From Caldifarciminota bacterium (lineage in GTDB: Bacteria > WOR-3 > Hydrothermia > WGAB01), in the NCBI GenBank assembly GCA_015489295.1, contig WGAB01000141.1, positions 1 through 20,734 on the forward strand: 20,734 nt of DNA. The letters run 5' to 3'. The position numbers were made by a program, and so were the translations under genes. The notes beneath the pieces are model-generated. The model was not told the origin of the DNA. It did no database searches and worked only from the letters and a program-made list of their open reading frames with translations. Below, one piece after another: positions 8,142 through 14,886 of the stretch; within the stretch, counting starts at the first letter, position 1; each line of letters starts with the position of its first letter.

Positions 8142-8810
8142 ATGGCCCGCTGGGGTTTCTTCATCACCTTTGAGGGGGTGGAGGGAAGCGGCAAGTCTAC
8201 GCTGGCCACTTCCCTCGCCCACTCCCTGGAGGCGCTGGGCTTCCAGGTGGTGCTCACCCGGGAACCCGGCGGAACCCCGGTGGGTGAGGAGATCCGCACC
8301 GTGCTCCTTCGACGGGGCCAGGAAATGGAGGGCTGGACCGAGGCGTTCCTCTTCTTTGCCGCCCGGTACCAGCACGTGCGCCGGGTGATCCTGCCCGCCC
8401 TCCAGGACGGCCGGATCGTGATTTCCGACCGGTTTTCGGATTCCACCTTCGCCTACCAGGGATTCGGCCGGGGCGTGCCCCTGCGCCTTCTGCAGCGCCT
8501 CAACAAACTGGCCACCCTGGGCCTGCAACCCAACCTCACGTTTCTGATCGATCTGCCGCCCTCGGAGGGACTCCGGCGGAAGAACCAGGGAGAAATCACT
8601 CGGTTTGAAGACGAAAAACTCCGGTTCCACGAGCGCATCCGGGAGGGCTATCTGAAGCTGGCCCACCGGGCCAAAAAGAGGTTCCAGGTGCTGGACGGCA
8701 CCCAACCTCTGGAAACCCTGGAGCAAAAAATCCTGGAAACCACTCTCCGGCGGCTGCGGGAGAAGGGGAAGTACCGCGGGCCGATACCGCCTTATCATTT
8801 AAAACCTTAG
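8142..8810 (+). CDS. tmk: Thymidylate kinase
   Basis: Phosphorylates dTMP to dTDP with ATP in the cytoplasm. The 222-residue protein has the P-loop FITFEGVEGSGKSTLATSLA (8-27; GxxGxGKST at 12-20), VVLTREPGGTPVGEEIR (~36-52), the DR(Y/F) motif DRFSDSTFAYQGFGRGVP (~96-113), and the base-binding and LID-region stretch FLIDLPPSEGLRRK. A slightly extended basic C-terminus follows. It starts at ATG 8142, 15 nt after the inositol-phosphate synthase stop, without a strong Shine-Dalgarno, so it is probably read from the same transcript. Nothing unusual was seen in its catalytic residues. Confidence 0.95.
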   Translation: MARWGFFITFEGVEGSGKSTLATSLAHSLEALGFQVVLTREPGGTPVGEEIRTVLLRRGQEMEGWTEAFLFFAARYQHVRRVILPALQDGRIVISDRFSDSTFAYQGFGRGVPLRLLQRLNKLATLGLQPNLTFLIDLPPSEGLRRKNQGEITRFEDEKLRFHERIREGYLKLAHRAKKRFQVLDGTQPLETLEQKILETTLRRLREKGKYRGPIPPYHLKP

Positions 8811-8848
8811 CGTGAAACTCCAGCACAGCCAAAAAGGAGGAGAAGGCC

Positions 8849-9889
8849 ATGAAACGCACCCTCGTGCTGTGGACCGTAGTCGCGGCTCTGGCTCTTGTGG
8901 GCTGTAGCAAGAAGGAAGAAGGGGGCGGTGGAGGCGGCAGCAACACCGGAGGCGGTACCGGCTCCGGGTCCGGGAACCTGGCCGTGCTCGCCGCCGTCAC
9001 CCCGGACATGGCCTACGCCCAGCTGCAGGATACCCTGGGCCAACCCATCACCGGGGCGGAGGTGCGGATCAACGGTGTGCTGCTGAGCCCCGTGGGCTCC
9101 GGGTTCTACATGACCAACAGCGTTACCTACGCCAAGGGCCAGACCTATACCCTGAACATCAATGCCGAGGGCTACGGCTCCGCCCAGGCCACGGTGACCG
9201 CACCGAACATCGACAGTTTGAAGATCACGGCCCCGAACGACGGCGCCCAGCTGGACCCCAACACCGCCTTCCAGGTAACCTGGACCTACTACGGCGGTGA
9301 AAACAATGGCTTTGTGGGCCTGAGCCTGGACTACACCAGCCCCACCGACACCACCACCTACGAATCCGGTATCCTGGACGGCGCCACCACCAGCCACACG
9401 ATTCCGGCCGAGGCCACAGCCCTGGAGGGTGAAGCGACCATTTCCGTGACCGCCGGCGACTTTGCCCGGATTGAGGGCCTGCCGGATCCCGACCCCACCG
9501 ATCCCTTTGAGGGCTCCCTCTTTGGCGCGGCCACCTTCCACAAAGTAAACGTCACCATCGGCAGCGGCAGTACGGAAGAGTACTGGGTGGGGACCCTCGC
9601 CGGCACTGTGGACGGCGGCGCCGCCGAAGGCTACTGGACCTATCCGCTGGTAGGGAACCCGGTGGCCAATGTGGGCTTCAGGGTGGTCACGGCTCAGGAT
9701 ACCCTGTACCTGGGCGGCAATACCAGCACCTGGCCGCCGCAGAACCTGAACCTGATGAGCGAGGATTTCCAGACCACGATGACCGTCTCCGGCCAGCTCG
9801 TGGGCTCCGACAGCGTGACCGGTACCTGGGAGATGAGCGGTGCCCACAGCGGGTCCGGCACCTGGGGAGGCCATCGGGTCGCCCGGTAA
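8849..9889 (+). CDS. Large secreted lipoprotein with Gly-rich linker and beta-sandwich domains
   Basis: A 346-residue protein whose N-terminus MKRTLVLWTVVAALALVGC is a lipoprotein signal with the lipidated Cys at 19. Charged residues (SKKEE) and a Gly/Ser linker (~24-44) follow, then an Ig/carboxypeptidase-regulatory-like segment (DTLGQPITGAEVRINGVLL ... YTLNINAEGYGSA), an Ig-like 'DGAQLDPNTAFQVTW' domain and a C-terminal beta-rich part with alternating GTW/GYW motifs (GSDSVTGTWEMSGAHSGSGTW). No catalytic signature is visible; a surface structural or binding role is inference. The ribosome site AAGGAGGAGAAG precedes ATG 8849. It is followed by the terminator at 9919-9952, making it the last gene of the block. 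Confidence 0.85.
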   Translation: MKRTLVLWTVVAALALVGCSKKEEGGGGGGSNTGGGTGSGSGNLAVLAAVTPDMAYAQLQDTLGQPITGAEVRINGVLLSPVGSGFYMTNSVTYAKGQTYTLNINAEGYGSAQATVTAPNIDSLKITAPNDGAQLDPNTAFQVTWTYYGGENNGFVGLSLDYTSPTDTTTYESGILDGATTSHTIPAEATALEGEATISVTAGDFARIEGLPDPDPTDPFEGSLFGAATFHKVNVTIGSGSTEEYWVGTLAGTVDGGAAEGYWTYPLVGNPVANVGFRVVTAQDTLYLGGNTSTWPPQNLNLMSEDFQTTMTVSGQLVGSDSVTGTWEMSGAHSGSGTWGGHRVAR

Positions 9890-9918
9890 TCCCCCAAGGC
9901 CTTGAAAAGCCGCTTTTT

Positions 9919-9952
9919 CGGGCGGGGCACGAAGTGCCCCGCCCGTCTTTTT
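9919..9952 (+). terminator. Strong rho-independent terminator
   Basis: Twelve-base-pair perfect GC-rich stem (CGGGCGGGGCAC 9919-9930 with GTGCCCCGCCCG 9934-9945), a GAA triloop, then TCTTTTT (9946-9952). It closes the transcription unit ending with the lipoprotein gene. Its last two T bases overlap the -35 box of the next promoter. Confidence 0.93.
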
Positions 9953-9981
9953 GACCGGTACCGGTCCGGGCGTCGTATAAT
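9951..9981 (+). promoter_or_regulatory. Sigma-70 promoter for the GT81 gene (and perhaps the sdh genes)
   Basis: TTGACC (9951-9956) and perfect TATAAT (9976-9981) lie 19 bp apart and 21 bp before ATG 10003. A 12-bp perfect palindrome made of two ACCGGT units (9954-9965) overlaps the -35 box. The spacer holds GGTCCGGG at the same place as in the promoter at 14657-14687. Confidence 0.8.
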
Positions 9982-10002
9982 AACGTCAACCGAGGGAATC
10001 CC

Positions 10003-11205
10003 ATGGCCGACTTTTACCAGAACCGAGTGCCCACCTTTCCCCTGCTCCGGAGGGAAGCCCTGCCCGTTCTGGAAGAGCACCTGGAAACCATCAACCGGAA
10101 ACGCCCCATCGGGGTCATCATCCCGGCCCTCTTTACGGATCTCGCCAGTGAGGCCATGGCCGGCATCATTGAAGAACTCGCCCGGGCCCGGTTTGTTCAC
10201 CGCATTTACGTGAGCCTGGACCGGGCGCAGCGCGAACAACTGCCCGAGGCCCGCCGCATCCTGGAGAAGATCGCCGACCGGACCGTGGTCATCTGGAACG
10301 ATAGCCCGGGCATCCAGGAACTCACCGAGCGGGTGCAGCGGGTGCTGCCCCTGGGCCCCCGCGGCAAGGGCCGGGCCGTGTGGACCGCCCTGGGCTATGC
10401 CCTGGCCAAGGGCGAGGTGCGGATCCTGGCGTTCCACGACGCCGATATCATCACCTATTCCAAGGATCTGCTGGTGCGGCTGCTCTATCCTGTGGCTGTG
10501 CTCGGATACCAGTTTTCCAAGGGGTATTACGCCCGGTACCAGGACCGGCTGTACGGGCGGGTGGTGCGCCTTTTTTACTTTCCCTTCCTTCGAGCCCTGC
10601 GCACCCTGTTCGGACCCCTGGATTACCTGGACTTCATGGCCGATTTCCGGTACCCCCTGTCGGGCGAGTTCGCGCTACGGGCCGAAATCGCCTGGGACGT
10701 CCGCTATCCCTCCGACTGGGGCATTGAGGTGGGCATCCTCACCGAAATCTACCGCCTGGTGACCACCCCCGGGGTGTGCCAGGTGGAAATCGCCGACCGC
10801 TACGACCACAAACACCAGGCCCTGGTGGCCAAGAAACGGCACCGGGGCATCCTCCGTATGGTCACCGACATCGCCCGCACCTTCTTTACCGCCCTGGGGG
10901 CCCAGGGCCTGGTCCTCTCCGATGAACTCTTCAGCACTCTCCGCCTCACCTACCTTTCCAACGCCCGGGAGATCGTGGAGACCTATGCCAACCTGGCCCG
11001 ATTCAACCGGCTCCACTACGACCTGCACGCCGAACACTCCATGGTAGAAGAGTTTGCCCGATCCTTCGACATTGCAGTGGACGAATTCAAGAAGTATCCT
11101 TTTGGCTCCCCGCTGATTCCCAATTGGCGGCGGGTGGATTCCGCTATCGAGGGGGCCCTGCAGCACCTCGTGGAGGTGGTGGAACAGGAAAACCCCCTGG
11201 CATGA
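10003..11205 (+). CDS. GT81-type glucosyl-3-phosphoglycerate synthase-like glycosyltransferase
   Basis: The 400-residue protein has a GT-A nucleotide-sugar fold: GVIIPALF (~37-44), GPRGKGRAVWTALGYAL (~118-134), the metal-binding DxD in FHDADI (Asp146-Ala-Asp148), then FSKGYYARYQDR, YPLSGEFALRAEI, DWGIEVGILTEIYR and a later DRYDHKHQAL. The order 'GKG - DAD - KGYY - PLSGE - GIEVG - H-HQ' is that of glucosyl-3-phosphoglycerate synthase (GpgS), which makes glucosyl-3-phosphoglycerate from NDP-glucose and 3-phosphoglycerate on the way to the compatible solute glucosylglycerate. Sugar and donor specificity cannot be read from sequence, and the mannosyl analogue is possible. The partner phosphatase is not in the window. 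It starts at ATG 10003, with a weak GAGGGAA ribosome site, behind its own promoter. Confidence 0.85.
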   Translation: MADFYQNRVPTFPLLRREALPVLEEHLETINRKRPIGVIIPALFTDLASEAMAGIIEELARARFVHRIYVSLDRAQREQLPEARRILEKIADRTVVIWNDSPGIQELTERVQRVLPLGPRGKGRAVWTALGYALAKGEVRILAFHDADIITYSKDLLVRLLYPVAVLGYQFSKGYYARYQDRLYGRVVRLFYFPFLRALRTLFGPLDYLDFMADFRYPLSGEFALRAEIAWDVRYPSDWGIEVGILTEIYRLVTTPGVCQVEIADRYDHKHQALVAKKRHRGILRMVTDIARTFFTALGAQGLVLSDELFSTLRLTYLSNAREIVETYANLARFNRLHYDLHAEHSMVEEFARSFDIAVDEFKKYPFGSPLIPNWRRVDSAIEGALQHLVEVVEQENPLA

Positions 11206-11230
11206 GGGGGCTTGGGAAACGAGCCCAAGC
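11193..11230 (+). other. Two abutting hairpins between the GT81 stop and the sdhA ribosome site
   Basis: Hairpin 1 is CCCCCT (11193-11198)/AGGGGG (11205-11210), whose loop and 3' arm include the TGA stop. Hairpin 2 is GCTTGGG (11210-11216)/CCCAAGC (11224-11230) and ends exactly where AAGGAGG (11231-11237) begins. They share G11210. There is no T-run, so neither is an intrinsic terminator. Confidence 0.55.
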
Positions 11231-11242
11231 AAGGAGGCAACC

Positions 11243-12964
11243 GTGGAGGTCTTGAAACACGATGTACTGGTCCTCGGAGCGGGCATCGCAGGATTGCGCG
11301 CAGCCATCGAACTGAACCGGGCCTCCGGAGGCAAGCTGGACATCGGCATCCTTTCCAAGGTACAACTCATGCGGGCACACTCGGTTTGCGCCGAAGGGGG
11401 CACCGGTGCGGTCCTGCGCACCGAGGAGGGCGACAGCTTCGAACTCCACGCCTGGGACACCATCAAGGGGTCGGACTTCCTGGCAGACCAGGATACGGTG
11501 TTCCGGTTCGTGGAGACCATGCCCCGGGAGATCCTGCTCTTGGACCACTGGGGTATGCCCTGGTCTCGGAGGCCCGACGGCCGGATCGACCAGCGGCGTT
11601 TCGGCGGCCACTCCTTTCCCCGCGCTACCTTCGCGGCCGACAAAACCGGCTTCTTTGAAATGCAAACCCTCTACGATACCCTGCTCAAGTACCGCGACCG
11701 CGTCACCCGCTACTCCGAGTGGTTCGTCACCAAGATCCTCATGAAGGACGGCCGGTTCGTGGGGCTCACGGGCTTTGATGCCTCCACCGGCGAGTTCTAC
11801 CTGCTCATCGCCAAGGCCCTGATCATCGCCACCGGCGGCGCCGGTCGTCTGTACAGCTTTACCACCTACTCCCACACCGTCACGGGCGACGGCCTGGCCA
11901 TGGCCTACCGGGCTGGCATGCCCCTGGCCGACATGGAGTTCATCCAGTTTCACCCCACCGGCCTGATCCCCTCCGGCATCCTGATCACCGAGGGCGTGCG
12001 CGGCGAGGGCGGGTACCTCTTGAACAACAAGGGCGAGCGCTTCATGGAGCGCTATGCCCCCAGCATGATGGAACTCGCGCCCCGCGACATCGTGTCCCGG
12101 GCCATGATGACCGAGATCCAGGAGGGCCGGGGCTTCAAAGGGCCCCACGGCCTGGATTACCTGCTCCTGGATATCCGGCACCTGGGGGCCGAAAAGATCA
12201 ACGAACGCCTGCCCCTGATCCGCGAGGTGGCCATCAAGTATGCCGGCGTAGATCCCATTGAGGCCCCTATGCCCGTGCGGCCTGTGGCCCACTATACCAT
12301 GGGCGGGATCCGCACCGACATCGACGGCAAGGTGATCGGCACCGAAAACGTGTGGGCGGCCGGTGAGGTGGCCGCTCCTTCCATCCACGGGGCCAACCGG
12401 CTGGGTACCAACTCCACGGCCGAATGCCTGGCCTACGGCGGCATCACGGGCGCCGAGGCGGCTCGATACGCCCTTAAGGAGGGGGCCTTGCCCGATCCCC
12501 CGAGGGCCGAGGCCGAGGACGAAGAAAAACGGGTGTTCCAGGGGCTTCTGAGCCAGGCGGGCAAGGAGAATGTGTACCGGATCCGCATGGAACTCCGCCA
12601 GACCATGGGCGAGAACATGGGGATTTTCCGCGAAGGACCCGGCATTGAACAGGCCCTAAAGAAGGTGCAGGAACTCAAGGAGCGGTACCGCGACATCCGC
12701 ATCGAGGACAAGGGGCGCGTTTACAATACCGACCTCATCATGGCCCTGGAAGTGGGGTTCCTGCTGGATGTGGCCGAGGTGGCCATCCTCGGCGCCCTGC
12801 TCCGCAAGGAATCCCGGGGCGGCCATTATCGGCTGGACTTCCCCAAACGCGACGACGAGAACTTCCTCAAGCACACCATCGCCCGCTACAGCGAAGAGGG
12901 CCCGAAGATCGATTACGAACCCGTGCGGATCACCGCCTGGAAACCGGTGGAACGCAAGTACTAA
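11243..12964 (+). CDS. sdhA/frdA: Succinate dehydrogenase/fumarate reductase flavoprotein subunit
   Basis: Catalytic FAD subunit of complex II, interconverting succinate and fumarate on the cytoplasmic side. The 573-residue protein shows the FAD dinucleotide fold VLVLGAGIAGLRAAIEL (8-24), the probable covalent-FAD His46 in MRAHSVCAEGG, WSRRPDGRIDQRRFGGHSFPR, IIATGGAGRLY, and active-site residues His237 (FHPTG), Arg281 (APRDIVSRAM), His382 and Arg386 (HGANRLGTNS). The C-terminal domain has the RKESRG motif. The match to E. coli FrdA is strong along its length. Glu51 sits where E. coli FrdA has Glu49 and SdhA has Gln50, leaning toward fumarate reductase. The start is GTG 11243 with AAGGAGG 5 nt upstream. 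It is the first gene of an A-C-D-B set. Confidence 0.96.
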   Translation: MEVLKHDVLVLGAGIAGLRAAIELNRASGGKLDIGILSKVQLMRAHSVCAEGGTGAVLRTEEGDSFELHAWDTIKGSDFLADQDTVFRFVETMPREILLLDHWGMPWSRRPDGRIDQRRFGGHSFPRATFAADKTGFFEMQTLYDTLLKYRDRVTRYSEWFVTKILMKDGRFVGLTGFDASTGEFYLLIAKALIIATGGAGRLYSFTTYSHTVTGDGLAMAYRAGMPLADMEFIQFHPTGLIPSGILITEGVRGEGGYLLNNKGERFMERYAPSMMELAPRDIVSRAMMTEIQEGRGFKGPHGLDYLLLDIRHLGAEKINERLPLIREVAIKYAGVDPIEAPMPVRPVAHYTMGGIRTDIDGKVIGTENVWAAGEVAAPSIHGANRLGTNSTAECLAYGGITGAEAARYALKEGALPDPPRAEAEDEEKRVFQGLLSQAGKENVYRIRMELRQTMGENMGIFREGPGIEQALKKVQELKERYRDIRIEDKGRVYNTDLIMALEVGFLLDVAEVAILGALLRKESRGGHYRLDFPKRDDENFLKHTIARYSEEGPKIDYEPVRITAWKPVERKY

Positions 12965-12976
12965 AGGGGGAAAACC

Positions 12977-13411
12977 ATGGCCAAACCCGTTCGGTACAAC
13001 AACCGGCTGGGAATGAAGGGGTGGTGGGGAGGTCGCTACGGCCTGGAACGCTGGGCCTACTTCCTGCACCGCCTCACCGGCCTGGTGATCGTACTATACC
13101 TGATCCTCCACATCTTTGTGACCAGTGCCCGGGTCTTCGGCCCCGAGGCCTGGGAAGCCACCATGGGCGCCGTCGGCGGACCCGTGTTCCGGTTCCTGGA
13201 GTACCTGTTGATCGCAGCCATCGCCTACCACGGCTTCAATGGCCTGCGGCTCATCTTTATTGAATGGTTCGGTTGGTCGCTGGGCCGGCCCCGGCGTCCC
13301 GTGTACCCCTATGTGACCTCACTGCACCACCAGCGGCCGCTCCTCATCGGCATGATGATCCTGGCCTTCCTGTTTCTCGTGTTCAGTGCCTGGGGGTTCC
13401 TGACCCCCTGA
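12977..13411 (+). CDS. sdhC: Succinate dehydrogenase/fumarate reductase cytochrome b subunit C
   Basis: The 144-residue membrane anchor has three hydrophobic helices at about 33-52, 72-93 and 120-141. An N-terminal cytoplasmic stretch ends in the SdhC-type motif ERWAYFLHRLTG (24-35). Candidate heme-b/quinone-site histidines are His45 (LILHIF) and His85 (AYHGFNGLR), with His31 in the HRLTG motif. It anchors the flavoprotein and iron-sulfur subunits and passes electrons to or from the quinone pool. The ribosome site is AAAGGGGGAAAA before ATG 12977, 12 nt after the flavoprotein stop. Confidence 0.88.
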   Translation: MAKPVRYNNRLGMKGWWGGRYGLERWAYFLHRLTGLVIVLYLILHIFVTSARVFGPEAWEATMGAVGGPVFRFLEYLLIAAIAYHGFNGLRLIFIEWFGWSLGRPRRPVYPYVTSLHHQRPLLIGMMILAFLFLVFSAWGFLTP

Positions 13412-13423
13412 GGAGGTGACACC

Positions 13424-13777
13424 ATGAAGGAATCCCGGTTCTGGTTCTTGTTCTTGGTCGCCGGGCTGGTGTTGTTCCTGCTGCTCGGGTACCACATCGT
13501 CTTTATCCATCTCCTGGGCAACTACGAAGCCAACATCTCGTTCCAGAACGTGGCGGCCCGGTCCGTGAGCCCGGCCTATGCGGTGTTCTACCTGCTGTTT
13601 CTGGTCTTTGCCCTGTACCACGGCTTTTACGGCCTGCGTACCATCCTGCTGGAAATCGAGGCCCTGGCCCGGCATCACCGTACGGTGACCGCGATCCTGA
13701 CGGTACTGGGCGTGGGGCTCTTTGTGTACGGAACCTGGGCCCTGTTCGCGGCCATGAAAATAGGAGCGGTAGGATGA
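13424..13777 (+). CDS. sdhD: Succinate dehydrogenase/fumarate reductase membrane subunit D
   Basis: A 117-residue protein with three transmembrane helices (about 6-30, 50-73, 88-110). Histidines fall at 24 and 29 in helix 1 (LLGYHIVFIHLL) and at 66 in helix 2 (ALYHGFYGLRTILLE). YHGFYGLR is nearly the same as YHGFNGLR in subunit C, so the two anchors look like paralogues. With one helix-1 and one helix-2 histidine each, a two-heme anchor is plausible. It has a strong AGGAGGTGA ribosome site before ATG 13424, and the TGA overlaps the next ATG (ATGA). Assignment relies on position and helix/His pattern, since this subunit is poorly conserved. Confidence 0.82.
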   Translation: MKESRFWFLFLVAGLVLFLLLGYHIVFIHLLGNYEANISFQNVAARSVSPAYAVFYLLFLVFALYHGFYGLRTILLEIEALARHHRTVTAILTVLGVGLFVYGTWALFAAMKIGAVG

Positions 13778-14643
13778 CCGGCGGAACCCCGAAACCCCTG
13801 GTGGATGTGGACATGGATCGGGTGGTGCAGACCACCACTTTCCGCGTGTTTCGCTACAACGGCACGGGCGAACCCCCTGCGTACAAGGACTACGAGGTTC
13901 CCACCAAGCGGGGGATGACCGTTCTGGACGGGCTCCTGTGGATCAAGGAAAACCTGGACGGCTCCCTGTCGTACCGTGCTTCCTGCCGCATGGGGGTGTG
14001 CGGTTCCTGCGCCATGATGATCAACGGCAAACCTCGTCTGGCCTGCCAGACCCAGATCCTGGACCTCCAGACCCCCGTGGTGATCGTGGAACCGCTCAAA
14101 AACTACCCGGTGGTCAAGGACCTGGTACCGGCTCTGGACCAGCTCTTTGAGAAGCATGAAGCCGTCCGGCCCTATGTATTGCGACCGGGCGAGGAGGACG
14201 AGCTGGAGAACCCCACAGGCGAGTTTGAACAGAGCCCGGAAGAGCTGGACGAGTTTATCCAGTTCACCTACTGCATCAAGTGTGGCATTTGCCTGGCCGC
14301 CTGTCCCACGGTGGCGAGCGACCCCCTGTTCCTGGGGCCCCAGGCCCTGGCCCAGGCGTACCGCTATGTGGCCGACACCCGGGACACCGCCTATGCCGAA
14401 CGCTGCGACCTGGTGGACGATGCCCACGGCGTATGGCGGTGCCACTACGCCGGGGCCTGCACCGAGGCTTGCCCCAAGGGTGTAGATCCGGCCTTTGCCA
14501 TCCAGCTGTTAAAGAAGAAGGTATTCCAGTACCGGGTGTTGGGCCGGCGGCGGAAGGCAGCCCGGGTGGCCCCCAAGCCCACCGGGGTGTCGCGACGGCC
14601 CAATGTGCCGGAACCGCCGCCCCGGACGGTCAATTCCAGCTGA
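13774..14643 (+). CDS. sdhB: Succinate dehydrogenase/fumarate reductase iron-sulfur subunit
   Basis: The 289-residue electron-transfer subunit carries the three classic clusters. [2Fe-2S] is bound by Cys71, Cys76, Cys79 and Cys91 (SCRMGVCGSC ... LACQT). [4Fe-4S] is bound by Cys167, Cys170, Cys173 and Cys177 (CIKCGICLAACPT). [3Fe-4S] is bound by Cys223, Cys229 and Cys233 (CHYAGACTEACPKG). It links FAD in the flavoprotein to quinone/heme in the membrane anchors. It is longer than E. coli SdhB (238) because of a basic, Pro-rich C-terminal tail (~258-289) of unknown role. Its ATG overlaps the subunit D stop. No terminator is visible after its TGA; the next promoter begins 13 bp downstream. Confidence 0.96.
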   Translation: MTGGTPKPLVDVDMDRVVQTTTFRVFRYNGTGEPPAYKDYEVPTKRGMTVLDGLLWIKENLDGSLSYRASCRMGVCGSCAMMINGKPRLACQTQILDLQTPVVIVEPLKNYPVVKDLVPALDQLFEKHEAVRPYVLRPGEEDELENPTGEFEQSPEELDEFIQFTYCIKCGICLAACPTVASDPLFLGPQALAQAYRYVADTRDTAYAERCDLVDDAHGVWRCHYAGACTEACPKGVDPAFAIQLLKKKVFQYRVLGRRRKAARVAPKPTGVSRRPNVPEPPPRTVNSS

Positions 14644-14656
14644 TGGTCGACCCGGG

Positions 14657-14687
14657 TTGACACCCTCAGGTCCGGGGCGTATATAAT
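14657..14687 (+). promoter_or_regulatory. Strong sigma-70 promoter for the secreted-protein island
   Basis: Perfect TTGACA (14657-14662) and perfect TATAAT (14682-14687) with a 19-bp spacer containing GGTCCGGG. A 16-bp imperfect palindrome (14646-14661, seven of eight pairs) covers the -35 box. Transcription would start near 14694, giving a leader of about 190 nt. Confidence 0.85.
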
Positions 14688-14882
14688 AGCAAGCGCCTGT
14701 AACTGGAGACTATGGCCCCAGGGGAAGGGGTAAACAACAAAAGGGGTGATTATGGGAAGTGTCGTTCCGGTTGGGGTCTTTTGGAAGCAAGACCTGTTTT
14801 GCGGGTTTCCCTTCGGTTCCCTTCAGGGGATGTCTCTGTGCACCTGTCCAGAGGTAGATCCAAACAACCCAAGGAGGTTGCT
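14688..14882 (+). promoter_or_regulatory. Long structured 5' leader of the dockerin-protein gene
   Basis: About 190 nt of likely untranslated leader lie between promoter and start codon. It contains a hairpin GGTCTT (14775-14780)/AAGACC (14789-14794) followed by TGTTTT, which could be a weak attenuator. It also has a tandem TTCCCTTC repeat at 14807-14814 and 14817-14824, and the small ORF at 14752-14886. I did not recognise any known riboswitch class. Confidence 0.5.
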
Positions 14883-14886
14883 ATGA
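14752..14886 (+). CDS. Candidate 44-codon leader ORF overlapping the next start codon
   Basis: ATG 14752 is preceded by AAGGGGTGAT (14741-14750), a good Shine-Dalgarno at suitable spacing. The frame runs 44 codons, begins MGSVVPVGVFWKQDLFCGF and contains three Cys in all (one FCG, then CTC). It stops at TGA 14884-14886, so stop and the main start codon form ATGA, the same coupled junction used by other genes here. No homology is recognised. It may be a coupling or regulatory leader peptide rather than a functional protein, or chance. Confidence 0.35.
   Translation: MGSVVPVGVFWKQDLFCGFPFGSLQGMSLCTCPEVDPNNPRRLL

Noticed and set aside
5754..8798. 1014-residue open frame on the minus strand
   Set aside because: It lies antisense to five well-identified genes, its sequence is Gly/His/Gln/Pro-rich low-complexity without motifs, and stop-free antisense frames are expected with G/C-rich third positions.
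8793..8798. TATCAT before the lipoprotein gene at 8849 as a -10 box
   Set aside because: No -35-like sequence is present at suitable spacing; the gene is probably read from upstream.
14712..14882. In-frame upstream ATG that would extend the first dockerin protein by 57 residues
   Set aside because: The extension would bury the Sec signal peptide, its ribosome site is too close to the ATG, and a much better AAGGAGG precedes ATG 14883.
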